Positions 34,214 through 45,475 of a DNA stretch of 64,000 nucleotides are shown one piece after another. A program made the position numbers and the translations under genes. The DNA comes from Chrysoperla carnea (Eukaryota; Arthropoda; Insecta; Neuroptera; Chrysopidae), in NCBI RefSeq assembly GCF_905475395.1, contig NC_058342.1, positions 29,718,140 through 29,782,139 on the forward strand. The letters run 5' to 3'. The stretch's first letter is position 1. Every line of letters begins with the position of its first letter. Under the pieces are notes generated by a model. That model saw only the letters and a list, made by a program, of their open reading frames with translations, did not search any database and was not told the DNA's origin.

Positions 34214-34690
34214 AAAGACTTCTCTTAAACATTCGTTGTTGGAAAAAAATATTTATAAAGAATAGCGGTTTTCCAGATAAGAATGGTTAAAGTTTCAATT
34301 GAATTTCAAGCACTGCGATTATACCCTTTACTCTATCGATTTGAAATTTGGTTATTTTATAGGTACTCATATTCTATCTGCCCTGGTTACTTTTATTTTT
34401 CGAAAATCCTGGTTATTTTTCACAATTTTCATTGTTTACATCCAGATATAGTGGAATACGAAAAAGTACTTAAGTGGAAACAATGAAATTGTGAAAATTA
34501 TCAGGATTTTCGAAAAATAACCAGGGCAGATAGAATATGAGTACCTATAACATATCCAAATTTCAAATCGATAGAGTAAAAGGTATAATCGCAGTGCTTG
34601 AAATTCAATTGAAACTTTAACCATTCTTATCTGGAAAACCGCTTTTCTTCATAAATATTTTTTTCCACCAACGAATGTTTAAGAGTCTTA
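34214..34690. mobile_element. large fold-back element, about 230-bp arms
   Basis: A near-perfect palindrome. The left arm contains AACATTCGTTG, CCAGATAAGAATGGTTAAAG, GGTACTCATATTCTATCTGC and CGAAAATCCTGG. The right arm is its reverse complement, ending CAACGAATGTTTAAGAGTC. The spacer is about 20-40 bp near 34445-34475. Both strands encode the same MVKVSIEFQALRLY frame, an artefact of symmetry. High arm identity implies recent insertion or ongoing homogenisation. Confidence 0.85.
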
Positions 34691-35200
34691 AAAAAAATAT
34701 AAAGTTTCACGCCAATCAAATAATGATTTCACGCCGTTGAAAAAGGTTGAGGAACTGTCTTAACGAAAGGTATTAAACAGAGAGATCCGATAAGAAAAAT
34801 GACGTCGGTGTGTCTCTCAGCCATATGCTACAGCATAGCTATTTACGGTATACGATAGCTACTGCATGTTAAATTCTGTTTTGCTAGAATGAGATAAAAA
34901 CAAAAATTTTTGCCACAAGGTATTTAAGCAATTAACTCGGTCAATTGTTTATTTCACTTAATTTTTTAAAACTGGCTTTAGTATTTGCTATACAGCCATT
35001 AACAAAATACATTCAAATTACAATTTAGCAAAAGGTAAGTGGTTGAGTACGTTTTTTTGAACCTACCATTTTTTTTAATGATTACCGGTATAGTGCCATC
35101 TGTTTGTGAGTTACTGAACGTATGTATTTAAATATGGCAAACCCAATACACACATCATAAATCAAATACATAATCATACAGCATGCAGTTACTGTTCATA

Positions 35201-35308
35201 AAAATATAACAGTTTCATTATTTTTTCATAGATGGTGTTGCTAAACTTATTAAATAAAATATAACAGTTTCATTATTTTTTCATAGATGGTGTTGCTAAA
35301 CTTATTAC
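35201..35308. repeat. exact 55-bp tandem duplication
   Basis: AAAATATAACAGTTTCATTA starts at 35201 and again at 35256. Both copies run through CATAGATGGTGTTGC to AACTTATTA without visible differences. Confidence 0.9.
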
Positions 35309-35319
35309 AACATATACTA

Positions 35320-35527
35320 TTATAAATATTATCGAAGATTATAAATTAGAACTCTAGGATATTTCGAAATAAATTTCGATTTTTCCTCAATTTCCTAGAT
35401 CAGTTTTTTTGTATTTTATAAATATGTATTTCGACTACCAAGTAGTCATAATCAGTATGAATTAGCTAATCGTAATTACTCTTATTATGAATGTTACTCG
35501 TTGTTAATTTGGTGGCGGACTGTACTT
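35320..35527. mobile_element. Penelope-like hammerhead repeat, copy D
   Basis: Single arm with GAACTCTAGGATATTTCG, GAAATAAATTTCGATTTTT, a hammerhead-like core on the minus strand at 35429-35455 (box decayed to CTGATTA, perfect stem II, GAAA), GAATTAGCTAATCG and a truncated GGTGGCGGACTGTAC end. Confidence 0.6.
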
Positions 35528-35790
35528 AAAAACGTATTTAAGGACACCCTCCATTAAATTACCTTTTTTCTTTGAGCCTTCTCCAAACTGAACCGATTTT
35601 GAGAATCATCGCCTATTTTTTAGTTTTTCCTGGTACGCAACCCTAAACTCGCTCTTGAAGCATAGCTAAGAACACTCTCATTAATTTATCTTTCAAAAGA
35701 AACTAAAAAAATCCAAATCGGTTCATCCATTTAGGCGCTACGATGCCACAGACAGACACACATAGCGGTCAAACTGATAACACCCCTAAT
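35528..35790. repeat. retroelement 3'-end-like remnant
   Basis: Contains AAACTGAACCGATTTTGAGA, CCAAATCGGTTCATCCATTT, AGGCGCTACGATGCCACAGA and CAGACACACATAGCG. This is the phrase arrangement common at the 3' end of insect RTE-like repeats. No coding region. Confidence 0.4.
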
Positions 35791-36582
35791 TTTGATTCCT
35801 GGATTAAAAATAAGCATGTGATTTAATTTTGGAATTAATATTTTTTGGATTCTCGTAAAAATTTACAAATAATTTTCTACCTTTTAAAAATTTTTGATGG
35901 ATTTTACTTTTATGGAGTAGGGTTTTAATAACAATATCTACTTTTTTAAAGAAGACCACATTTTCTGCAATTTCAGCCCAAAATCGTCTCTAAAGGCACT
36001 ATATCGTGTATATCCTGAAAAAAAATCACTCAAGGAACGAATAAATAAATTTAACCATTTATTATAATTACTATAAGTATATTTATTTTTATTTTAAGTA
36101 CAAACACTTATACGAATCATACGATTCCTTTAGACTAGTTAAGACGTAAAATGACGAATATGGCCAACTTGGACAAAATATGTTATACATAATAATTGTG
36201 TTTTTATATTGTGTAAAAATTCATGTTAAAAAAGTAGTCCAAACAAAATTGGACAAAAAAAAAATTGAAAATAAAAATTCGTTGATATTTTTTCTTCAAA
36301 CGAGGAACATTTTTTTTTTTTAAGACATTCTCAGTAACACAAAATATTAAAGCCTAATTTATAATATTTTAGTGTGATTTATAATAGTGCCTTGACTAGT
36401 AAAGTGTTTTACGTTTTACTAAACATTAATTCTGTAACTTTTTAACGACGACTATCGATATCGTTTTTTAAGAGGCTTGGTTTAGACGGTTATAGATATA
36501 CGAATGTTGGTATCATGATGACATCTATTATCATAATATATATTACCATTTGAATCAAGCACGACATTGTTTAACTAAGCAG

Positions 36583-36977
36583 ACTTACTTCTAGTCCTAG
36601 CACACGGAGAAAACATGCGCGCGCATCGTATATCTTTTATATAGATATATGAATGATTTCTGTAATTGTGCTTCATTTTTGAAAACAAAAGCTACAAACT
36701 TCAAAACATAATCAACTCCTCTATAGACAAACTCAACTTAACAAACTCGTAATTAAAACTATCTAATAAATAAAAATAATAATATGATAATAAATTTGGA
36801 AAAAAATATGTGACTGTTGCTGGATTCGAACTAAGAAATCACTAAAATAACATAATATATAGCCGTATTTTATAGCTCACAGAAATGATTATAATATAGG
36901 ATATAAATATAAATGTCAATTTTTGTGAGTGTGATGCGCGCGCATGTATACCGCGTGTGCTAGGACTAGAAGTAAGT
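36583..36977. mobile_element. 395-bp MITE with 8-bp target duplication
   Basis: Flanked by CTAAGCAG at 36575-36582 and 36978-36985. The ends ACTTACTTCTAGTCCTAGCA and TGCTAGGACTAGAAGTAAGT are perfect inverted repeats, continued inward by a diverged spacer and ATGCGCGCGCAT on both sides. The 8-bp duplication suggests hAT or another 8-bp superfamily. No frame inside. Confidence 0.85.
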
Positions 36978-36985
36978 CTAAGCAG

Positions 36986-38700
36986 TGATAAACGATAAAG
37001 ATTAGTGTCGTTAAGAAGTTATAGAATATCCGATTTAATTCTACTAGTCTTTTGAATTTATTGAGAAATATATATTCATTAACAAAAAATGAGAATGTCT
37101 CTATTTAAGTAGATTACTTGATACTTATAAACTAATTGCAAATGTCCTATTTACACAATATTTCATGAAAAAATATAATGAAATCAGTGCTGAAAACGTA
37201 ATTATTTCTATTTGTCTATTAATAGATGCCATTATATTCGTTTTTTTCATTTTTTTTTTTATTGGTTATTTCAGAAAATTCAGACTGAATTAATTAAAAA
37301 ATAAACATAAAAATTAATAAATTATTAATACAATAATTCTAAATTTTAATCATGAAAAATATATATATGTATATATATATTATATTTTTTTATATTAGTT
37401 TGGCCTTTCGACACTTCACAGTTCTTATTTACAAAAAGTGAGAAGGAATTATTACAGAGATAGAGAGAAAAAAATATTTTTTTGTGTGTTTTTTATTTTT
37501 TATTTCATTGTAGCAAAAGAAATATTAAAGTGGAAAAAACATGGCATTTTTTGTTGTGTATTCAAAATAAGAACATCTTTTTTTTAAATAAAATTAGGCC
37601 TATTATTTTTAGTTGCATTTTTTTAGTAGTAAAAAAGCAGGGTTCTTTTTGTTTGCATTTTTTTTCGTTGATGTATTGAATAATAAACGGTGATTGATTT
37701 TTTTTTCAAAAATTTGTTTTTTTTTTAAACATTTACTTAAAAGTCCTAAAAACTAGACAGTACCAGTAAGTGTAATACCAGCAATAGAAATTGTATATTT
37801 TGAACAACTACTAAAATAAATGAGGATATTGTTTTCAATTCAATTATTCAATGTTGTCAACTTGTATATTGATATGAGTGCCATCTGTGATCATTTTTGT
37901 AAATTTTTGTAGAAAAAAAAATTTATTAGACACAGCATTTTTTTTGGCAATTTTTTAAAGGATATAAGTTCACTCTTCGATTAACATGATGTCATCATAA
38001 ATGTGTCTCCGTCTCTGACAGTGGTTACACAAACATCGACTTGAGTGAACTTGCGCCAACTTGAGTGAAAATTCGTCCAAGGAAGTGATTCTTATATCCC
38101 ATGATGGTATAATATAAAAGCTGCCTATGATAATCCTTTTTTTAAAAACTTCATCCATTTAAATTATTTGTTTATTGCGACCAGGAGAGTATTCATAGAT
38201 AGCTTTTATATTCTACCACCAGAGAGTACTGGAGTTTCTATGTCGAATATTGTAAATTTTTATACTGTGTCGTTATTTAAATACAATTATGAATCTCAGT
38301 TCATCTTCCAAGCTATTTTCTTTGATTAAAAATAAATTTTCAGTTAATACCAACGGGCTGCGTTTTCGCCGATATAGATTTTAGTTCAATCTGAGCGATT
38401 TCTGGACTTTAATGAGCCCTGGGTCTTAAAAATTGTTCTCGAGATTTCCCTGGTGGTAATTTTGAAACTAATATATGATAGACAACTTCAGATAAAATGC
38501 ATATGGACGGATAGCAGCATATTAAAGTTTAAGAAAACAATATCACTATCAGTTCAGTATTTTTTCTTAAGTATCAATCATATGTTCTGAAATTACAGGA
38601 AATTTAATCGCACCCAATAGAACTCAAGAAATAAATAATTAATAAAATTATATTGTAGAACGTATTTACTTTCAATTATTAGAGAATAATTTTTACAAAA
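36986..38700. other. intergenic, no gene seen
   Basis: Poly-T and AT microsatellite stretches, with (AT)n runs near 37360-37380. The short open frames are low complexity. Confidence 0.45.
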
Positions 38701-38703
38701 TTA

Positions 38704-38928
38704 TGAATTCACATTAGAGCGACAGGCGATGAGCGACACGCGAATCTCTACAGAACTGTCGATTAAGTTGTATCAAACTGAAATTAGACCTTTTGTACAA
38801 ATGTATATGTACCTAATTACATAAACCTGATTGAAATAGCTTTTTCAATCGAGATTTTATAGAGCTCATTTGACAATTATGTCGCTTATTGTGTGTCGCA
38901 CGTCGCCCATCCTTTGATGTGAATTCAC
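38704..38928. mobile_element. MITE with GCGAC-rich inverted ends
   Basis: The left end TGAATTCACAT and GCGACAGGCGATGAGCGACA are mirrored, imperfectly, by TGTGTCGCACGTCGCCCAT and GATGTGAATTCAC. A related stretch lies at about 39990-40195 (GATAAGCGAC ... GCCTGTCGCTTGTCGCCTAT). Confidence 0.5.
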
Positions 38929-40289
38929 TATTATACCAAAGGCACTCTACACAAAAAATTTATAAAAATGGTAACAAAAGATGCGCTAATGTATTTAATA
39001 CAAGCTGAAACAATTGATTGATAATCCGAATAATCGAAAACTGAAAACAAACTCAACATTTTGATTCTACAAACATAAATAGTATTAACGAGTTGCTGTG
39101 TTAATATTTTTTTTTTTTATTATTATTATTTAAGAAAAACCCTGTTAGGACCTTTTTAACTTGGAATGCTATAAACAAAATTAAAAAAATTACATTAAAC
39201 AATTATTATTGGTGTCTTTTATTTTAATATTTCATTATTATTCAAAAAAAATTGAATACAATATTTTTTACTTAATTATTTTAAAATTGGTTCGTTTTTT
39301 TTTTTATACAAAAATATATTAATTACCTATCAAATTTTTTGACTAATCGCATATTCGTCATTTCTTTAAACCAGTTGAGTAAAAAATATTGTATAGTATT
39401 TATGAGTTGATAAAAATAATAGCACTTAAGCTTCTGTTCCAAAATGGAAGCCGACATGTAGTCTAGCATGACTGGACATAATACGGATGATGATGACGCA
39501 CCTTGGACTATTAAGTTACATAGACTGAGTGTCACACGATTTTAAGCGTGCCAATATCTGAGGTAATTGCTTAGGTCAAATCCATCATGATGGCGATGTA
39601 GAAATGTCAAAACAAAGTTTTGTTGTCGTACTTGTCATTGTAGATTCGTAAAAGAAAATGAAAAGTGATAAGTATTTTTTTAAGTTAAAAAGCGAAAAAG
39701 TTCAGTGAAATATGAAAATTTGGCATTCCAAATATGTTTTTTTTGATAAATGTCCCTATATTATTTTGATAAATGTCCCTAGCTCAGTCTCAGATGTTCA
39801 GTCCATGTACTTAATGGTCTAAGTGATGAAAATAATTTTGATGCACAAACGATACGATGGCACGATCTCAAATAGAATGTTATTTATAAATTAACTTATC
39901 AAATTGGTTATTGGAATTATTCACAAAAATTGACAATTAAAAGTGTAAAAAAAAAAGCTTTATAGATATTTTAAGTAGATGGAATTGCAGTTCTTATATC
40001 CATTAACAAGCCTTCGACTCGGATATAAGCGAGAATATCGGAGATAAGCGACAAATGATCTATCCATTGTAGTGTAAGAAATACGAATGAATGAAAAGTT
40101 AATATCGCAATCACAATTTCATGGAGTACAGCAGACAATCTGTCAATATTTGCCTGTCGCTTGTCGCCTATCACATGAGGTGTAAATTTACCTTTAGGAG
40201 TATACGGTGTTCACTTTATATTCATTTACCGCATAAAATTTTGGGTAAGAATTTCTATTTCACTCTAGATCTTGCCTTATAATCCTCAA

Positions 40290-40380
40290 GTAAATGGTAA
40301 GTCTGATACCAGGAATGTTCACTTAAACACGAAGGCCGGTTACCAGAATAAGTCTAGTTCGCCCCACGTGTCATCTTTCC
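40290..40380. repeat. ACCAGAATAAGTCTAG repeat family, four members
   Basis: GGTTACCAGAATAAGTCTAG, then CGCCCCACGTGTC. Related copies lie at 41975-42030, 55840-55890 and 56285-56345. Most are bounded by CACGTGG-type words and their complements, giving short inverted ends. Unknown family. Confidence 0.5.
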
Positions 40381-43300
40381 GTAGTTTAGTCTTCAAGTCA
40401 GTATTGGCACATTTTGACAATTTTTCAACAGAGATACTAAACGAATGGTATTTAATATGACAGCAAAAGTTCATTATATAATCGTCGGCCTAAGCGGATT
40501 CCTTCAATACAATTTGAACTCTTTAAAATCAAAAAAACGTTTAGCATGAACTACAAAGTCGGGCGAATAATAATGAAATATATAAAAGAAAAATACGAAA
40601 AATTGAAATAAACTACATCTGCTTAACATAAGTACATTTATAAGCTTAATAATTAGGTTGTATTATTTATTTTTTTTTTGATAAATGTAAGAAAATTTTA
40701 CACTGATTATGGTCGACATTTATATTTTTTTGGAACATTGCAACACTTAAGACATTTAAACATTTCTTAGGGGTTTAATATCAACCTCCATTGACACATT
40801 TATTTTACGGATAGTTTTATTATTTATTGTCGTGCGTTTAGACCGGCTTTTTTAAAATGGTTTGTGGTTCTCTTTAACAACGAATTTATGTCTCGTGAAT
40901 ACGTTACATAAATTCTTTGTTAAAGAAAAATTAAAAAAAAAATAATAAAAATAAAAACATTATAAAATTTTCTTACAAATAATTTTTCTTATATACAATT
41001 ATATTAAATTTAATTAATATAGAACATTTTTTTTGTCAATTTTATTTCAATTTGTGACTTCTGATGTTTAATAATGACATTAAATGTTCTATTTATTCAG
41101 TCAAATTCAGACGTATTAAAGTTCTGAAAGTGTCACAAATTGGAACATATTATTTCAAAATTTACACATTAACCTTTTTGATTTTCTCAAAAATTGTTAT
41201 GTGTAAATTTGAAAAAATAATTTAACAATATTATGCGAATAAATTTTTGGACATAATTTTTTATTTACGGTTAATTAAAAACTAAACAATTAAACAAACA
41301 CATTTGTTTTTTTTTTTTTTTTCATCTTCATTTTTAATTAGGTAAGTTACAGAAAGTTTTTGTTGGTTATGTAACTTCTTTTCTGGACTTAATCGGTTTC
41401 AATTTATTTCAAAGCGACTTTCAAGTATTTTTATGCAATTAAAACTTTATTTTGATAATACTGAAATTGATTTAAATTACGAAACACAAAATATTAAATC
41501 ATAATTACCTTACAGTTAATCGATCAATTTTTTATGTATTATAAATAACTTTCAAAAAAAAGTGATACAATCGGAACGATCTCTTCGGGGCGTTACAAAC
41601 GATTTCTTTTGTCGGATTATGTGGAACATTACTTATGAGTATGTTAGCGTCATCATAAAAACTTTTCGAGGAAAAACTAAGTCGTAGCTTACAGGGAAAG
41701 GTTTGTATAAACTTAGAACTATTATATTTGTGTAGTGCATTGCAGTTAGGCTTTATTCAAGTACAAAGCAACCAGCCCGCAACTTCTATGCACAAAGACA
41801 TGGAGAACGGGCAAATCGCATTCTATTTGAGTGAATCCTTTATATCTAATTCCTATTTCTAACACCTAATTTACAGAAAAGACATCAATTATATAAAGGG
41901 AATATAGCAAATTTGTATAATCTTCAACCATTCGGTATGGCCGACTTATTTCCAACGTTGGAGTGCTTTTCTAGACACATGGAACGGTTACCAGAATATG
42001 TCTAGGCCGCCCCATGTGTCCCTTTCACATTGCAGTTTAATTGACTGACACTAAGACATGACTTCTTCTTTCTTTCAATATTTTAATTTTTTCTAACGAG
42101 AGTAAAAAAGTTAAATTCCAGAAGTTCAAGAAAAAAGCCTGCGATACTAATTTTTAATTGGTGTTACTATGAATAAAATTCAAATTTCTTTCCACATGGG
42201 AATAAATGAAAGTACTAAAAGAAATAAAGTATAAGCAAGCCCCATTCCGTGCTTAATTTCGTGAGCATATGTTCAACGCTAATTTGTTAGTTGCTGCTTT
42301 GCTTTATCGGTTAATAATGGGTGTTTTCAGAAAGATAAAGTGAGTAAGTTCAGTAAGGCACTCAGAATATCTGACGTTTTTGTTCAAGAAAAAAGAATAG
42401 CTATTATTCCTATTAGATATTCTAAGTATCTAACTTAGTTTATTCACAGGTTTGTCGTTCTGAGCACGCTTATTTCTCGCCCAAGTTATTTTTAACACAT
42501 AGAAAATTTAATTACATAAACACTGAATATTTTTACTAGAAAACTTACAAATAACACTGAGTTGATTATAATAAGAATAATACTTAAAATATGTAATTTG
42601 ATTATAAATATACTACATGCCTATCAGAAGATTAGACACTGGGTTAATTGCCTCACTCTTTTATCTTCTCATGACTATTTACATTACTCACTTACACAAG
42701 CTAGTGAGTAATAAATAGTAATTTGAATTGTATGATGTGAGTTAACCATATTAGGCCATGAAAAACCATTTAAAATACATTCTGTATTAATATATTCAAT
42801 ATATGTGATAAATATAGTTCATATTTAAGATATATTTGTTTTAAGACAAAAAACACTTAGTTAAATATTTTTTATTGATTTGATATTATTGCATTTAAAA
42901 TAGTTTGAATTTTAATTATACTTTGATAAATTTGTAAACACCAAATGAGAATATACAAATGAACTTAATAAGAATTTATGAAATATGTTTGAATTTGAGA
43001 ACAACATGATTTTGAGAAATAGTCCATTTTAACAGCTGTCTAAAGACAATAACGTATAACAATAAGAAACATCTATAACATTTTATTGGTCTATTTAGTA
43101 ACTTATATTCTATCGATGGTATCTATATTTGGTACTCTTTGGCCAAATCATACTAATGTCATTGGTCTACCTAGTGCCTAGGTCCTGCTGACCGCGACAG
43201 TATTTTTCTATGAAATTTGGAGTCCGATTTTCATAAGTGTTTGCTTTTAACTCGTAAAAGCAGCATTCAGAAAATGCGGCAAGTACAAAGAGTATGATAT

Positions 43301-43439
43301 TTTTAAGTACGATGGATCTCGAATTGTTTTAGCAACAGTGTTTTTCCTGGCATTAAAATTAGGGTTGAGAATGTAAATTACTTAAGTTTCATAAAGCCCG
43401 CTAATAATTGATTATCAGGAATATCATACCAGTTATATG
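40381..43439. other. intergenic, no gene seen
   Basis: AT-rich; apart from the short repeat near 41975-42030 nothing is recognisable. Confidence 0.4.
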
Positions 43440-43890
43440 TTATTTTAATATTTATCTCTTTCAAACAAGTTGTTTTCTATTTATTTTTTTTATTTTTTTT
43501 TTATTTTAGTTTCTTTTAGTTTAATTTTTTTGTTTTAGCTTATTTTTTTTAGTTTATTTTCTCTTGTTATAGTTTAGTGTTTGTGTTTTATTTTTTTTTC
43601 TTTTAGTTTCAGTTTATTTTTTTTTGGTATAAGTTTTTTTTTGTCTTTTTTTATTTTGCTTTTTTTTTTGTTTTTTCTTTTGTTTTTGCTTTGTTTTGGT
43701 TTTGTTTAGTTTTAACTATAACATTTTTTTTTAGTTTATTTTGGTATTAACTGTGATAGTGTGGGCTTTTTACACTCACGCCATCAATTTTATTTAATTT
43801 ATTTTTAGTTACATTTTATTTACTACTTTCTAGTTTTTAAGTTTTATTTGTTTATTTAATTCTTATATTTTATTTTATTTTCCTGTATTA
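43440..43890. repeat. T-rich strand-asymmetric low-complexity tract
   Basis: About 450 bases made mainly of TTTTAGTTTA-, TTTTTTGTTTT- and TTATTTTA-like words. C is rare and T dominates on the plus strand. Not a simple microsatellite. Confidence 0.8.
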
Positions 43891-45019
43891 ACTGGTTTTC
43901 TTATTATTTTCAGGGGACTAATGAGTTAAAACTCGAAGCCCCAAATGAAGGGAGGGGGGAGTTACCCACAACTGTTTCGAAATTACAACTTTTCACTCGG
44001 AGAATATAAAATGACTTTGCACTATTTGTAAATAAAATATGCAGTCTGATCGATTAGCTCGTTTAAGCATGAAAATTCTACTTGATTAGGTTTGTGAATG
44101 TTCTGAAAGCTAAGTCCGTACGTTTCAGTTGTTTCCCTTACGTGGAATATTCAGATTCGCGAGACAATATTTCATTGTAATTAACGGTAAATTATGTTTT
44201 TAATGTTTACTCTAAACAACCCTACTTAAGTTACTAAATTGATCCAATAAAATTTGAGACAAATATTATTGATGATAAAATATCATTACATATTATCTAT
44301 AAACACATATTTTATACGTACAGTTACATGAATTGGATATCGCAAAATACGACAATGCTGTCGTCAGATTGACAAATATCCACGTAGGAATTTGGGGTAA
44401 TTTTACATTTTTATCAGTCACATTCTGTGTTGCTCAAAGTAAAACAATGATTAATGGAACGAAACAGTTTAACGTTAAATTAAATTTTTGGTTAACATAT
44501 AATTCTATAAGTAATTGTCTACATTCGCTCAGCAATAAATTTTTATTGAAATTGAGCACATTAGATCACAACAAAGATGAGCATATTATTGATTTATTCA
44601 CTTTTTTTTTTCATTTACACTACAAATATTGTAATATAACTACAACTAATTACGAAATAATATGCAAAATTGAAATCGTTATATCTCGTTTCGTCAAATT
44701 GGACTTTTTTTTGGTTAGGTTTTTTTTTATTGGGGAACTAAAAACTACATCAAAACGAGATATAACTTATTTCTAAGACAAAGTTACTATAGTAGACATA
44801 AATATACATTTATGCATACTTTTTAAATTCTCTAAATACATTACATTTCCCAAAAATTAATTAAGAATTCCAGCTGTTTTTATATTTAACGTCCATTATT
44901 GTAATATTTGTCAAATTAATGAAAATGAGAATAAAAATTACTAAACTTCACATACTGTTTTTTGAGTCCGGCAATGTCAAATAGATTTCATAGATAAATA
45001 CCTCATAACCTGTTTTAAA

Positions 45020-45475
45020 TAACTTTCATCTACCTACAGAATTAAATCTACTGAGGACTCAGTAGAGATGCCAATTTTCGCATCCGTTAATACCAACGAA
45101 TTTATCAGAATTCGACAGTGCGAATACTTAAATAAAATGTATCGTTTCAAGGCAATCGCTTCCGTCAGACTTCTTAGGAATTTTTACATAACCTGTTTAA
45201 TTTAAATCTTAAAGTTCGTTCTTTTAAGTTTACGCAATCCACTATACAACTTTCATGTACCTACAGTAATGAATCTACTGAGGATTCAGTAGAGATGCCA
45301 ATACGAAAAGAGGTAAAAGCATTCTCTTTTTCGTATTCGTTAATACCGCGACTTTGTCCGAATTCGACAGTGCGAATACTTAAATAAAATTTACCGTTTC
45401 AAGGCAATCGCTTCCGTCAGATTTCTTAGGAATTTTTACATAACCTGTTTAATTTTAATCTTAAAGTTCATATAT
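45020..45475. repeat. tandem duplication, 227-bp unit
   Basis: ATCTACTGAGGACTCAGTAG begins near 45046 and recurs near 45273 (GAGGATTCAGTAG). Both units continue with AATTCGACAGTGCGAATACT, TAAATAAAAT, GTTTCAAGGCAATCGCTTCC and TTACATAACCTGTTTAAT. Unit two has a local insertion (CGAAAAGAGG). Confidence 0.85.

Noticed and set aside
44333-44776. Open frame of about 147 codons
   Set aside because: It begins with TTG rather than ATG, is rich in Phe/Ile/Asn as expected from AT-rich DNA, and shows no domain or splice support.
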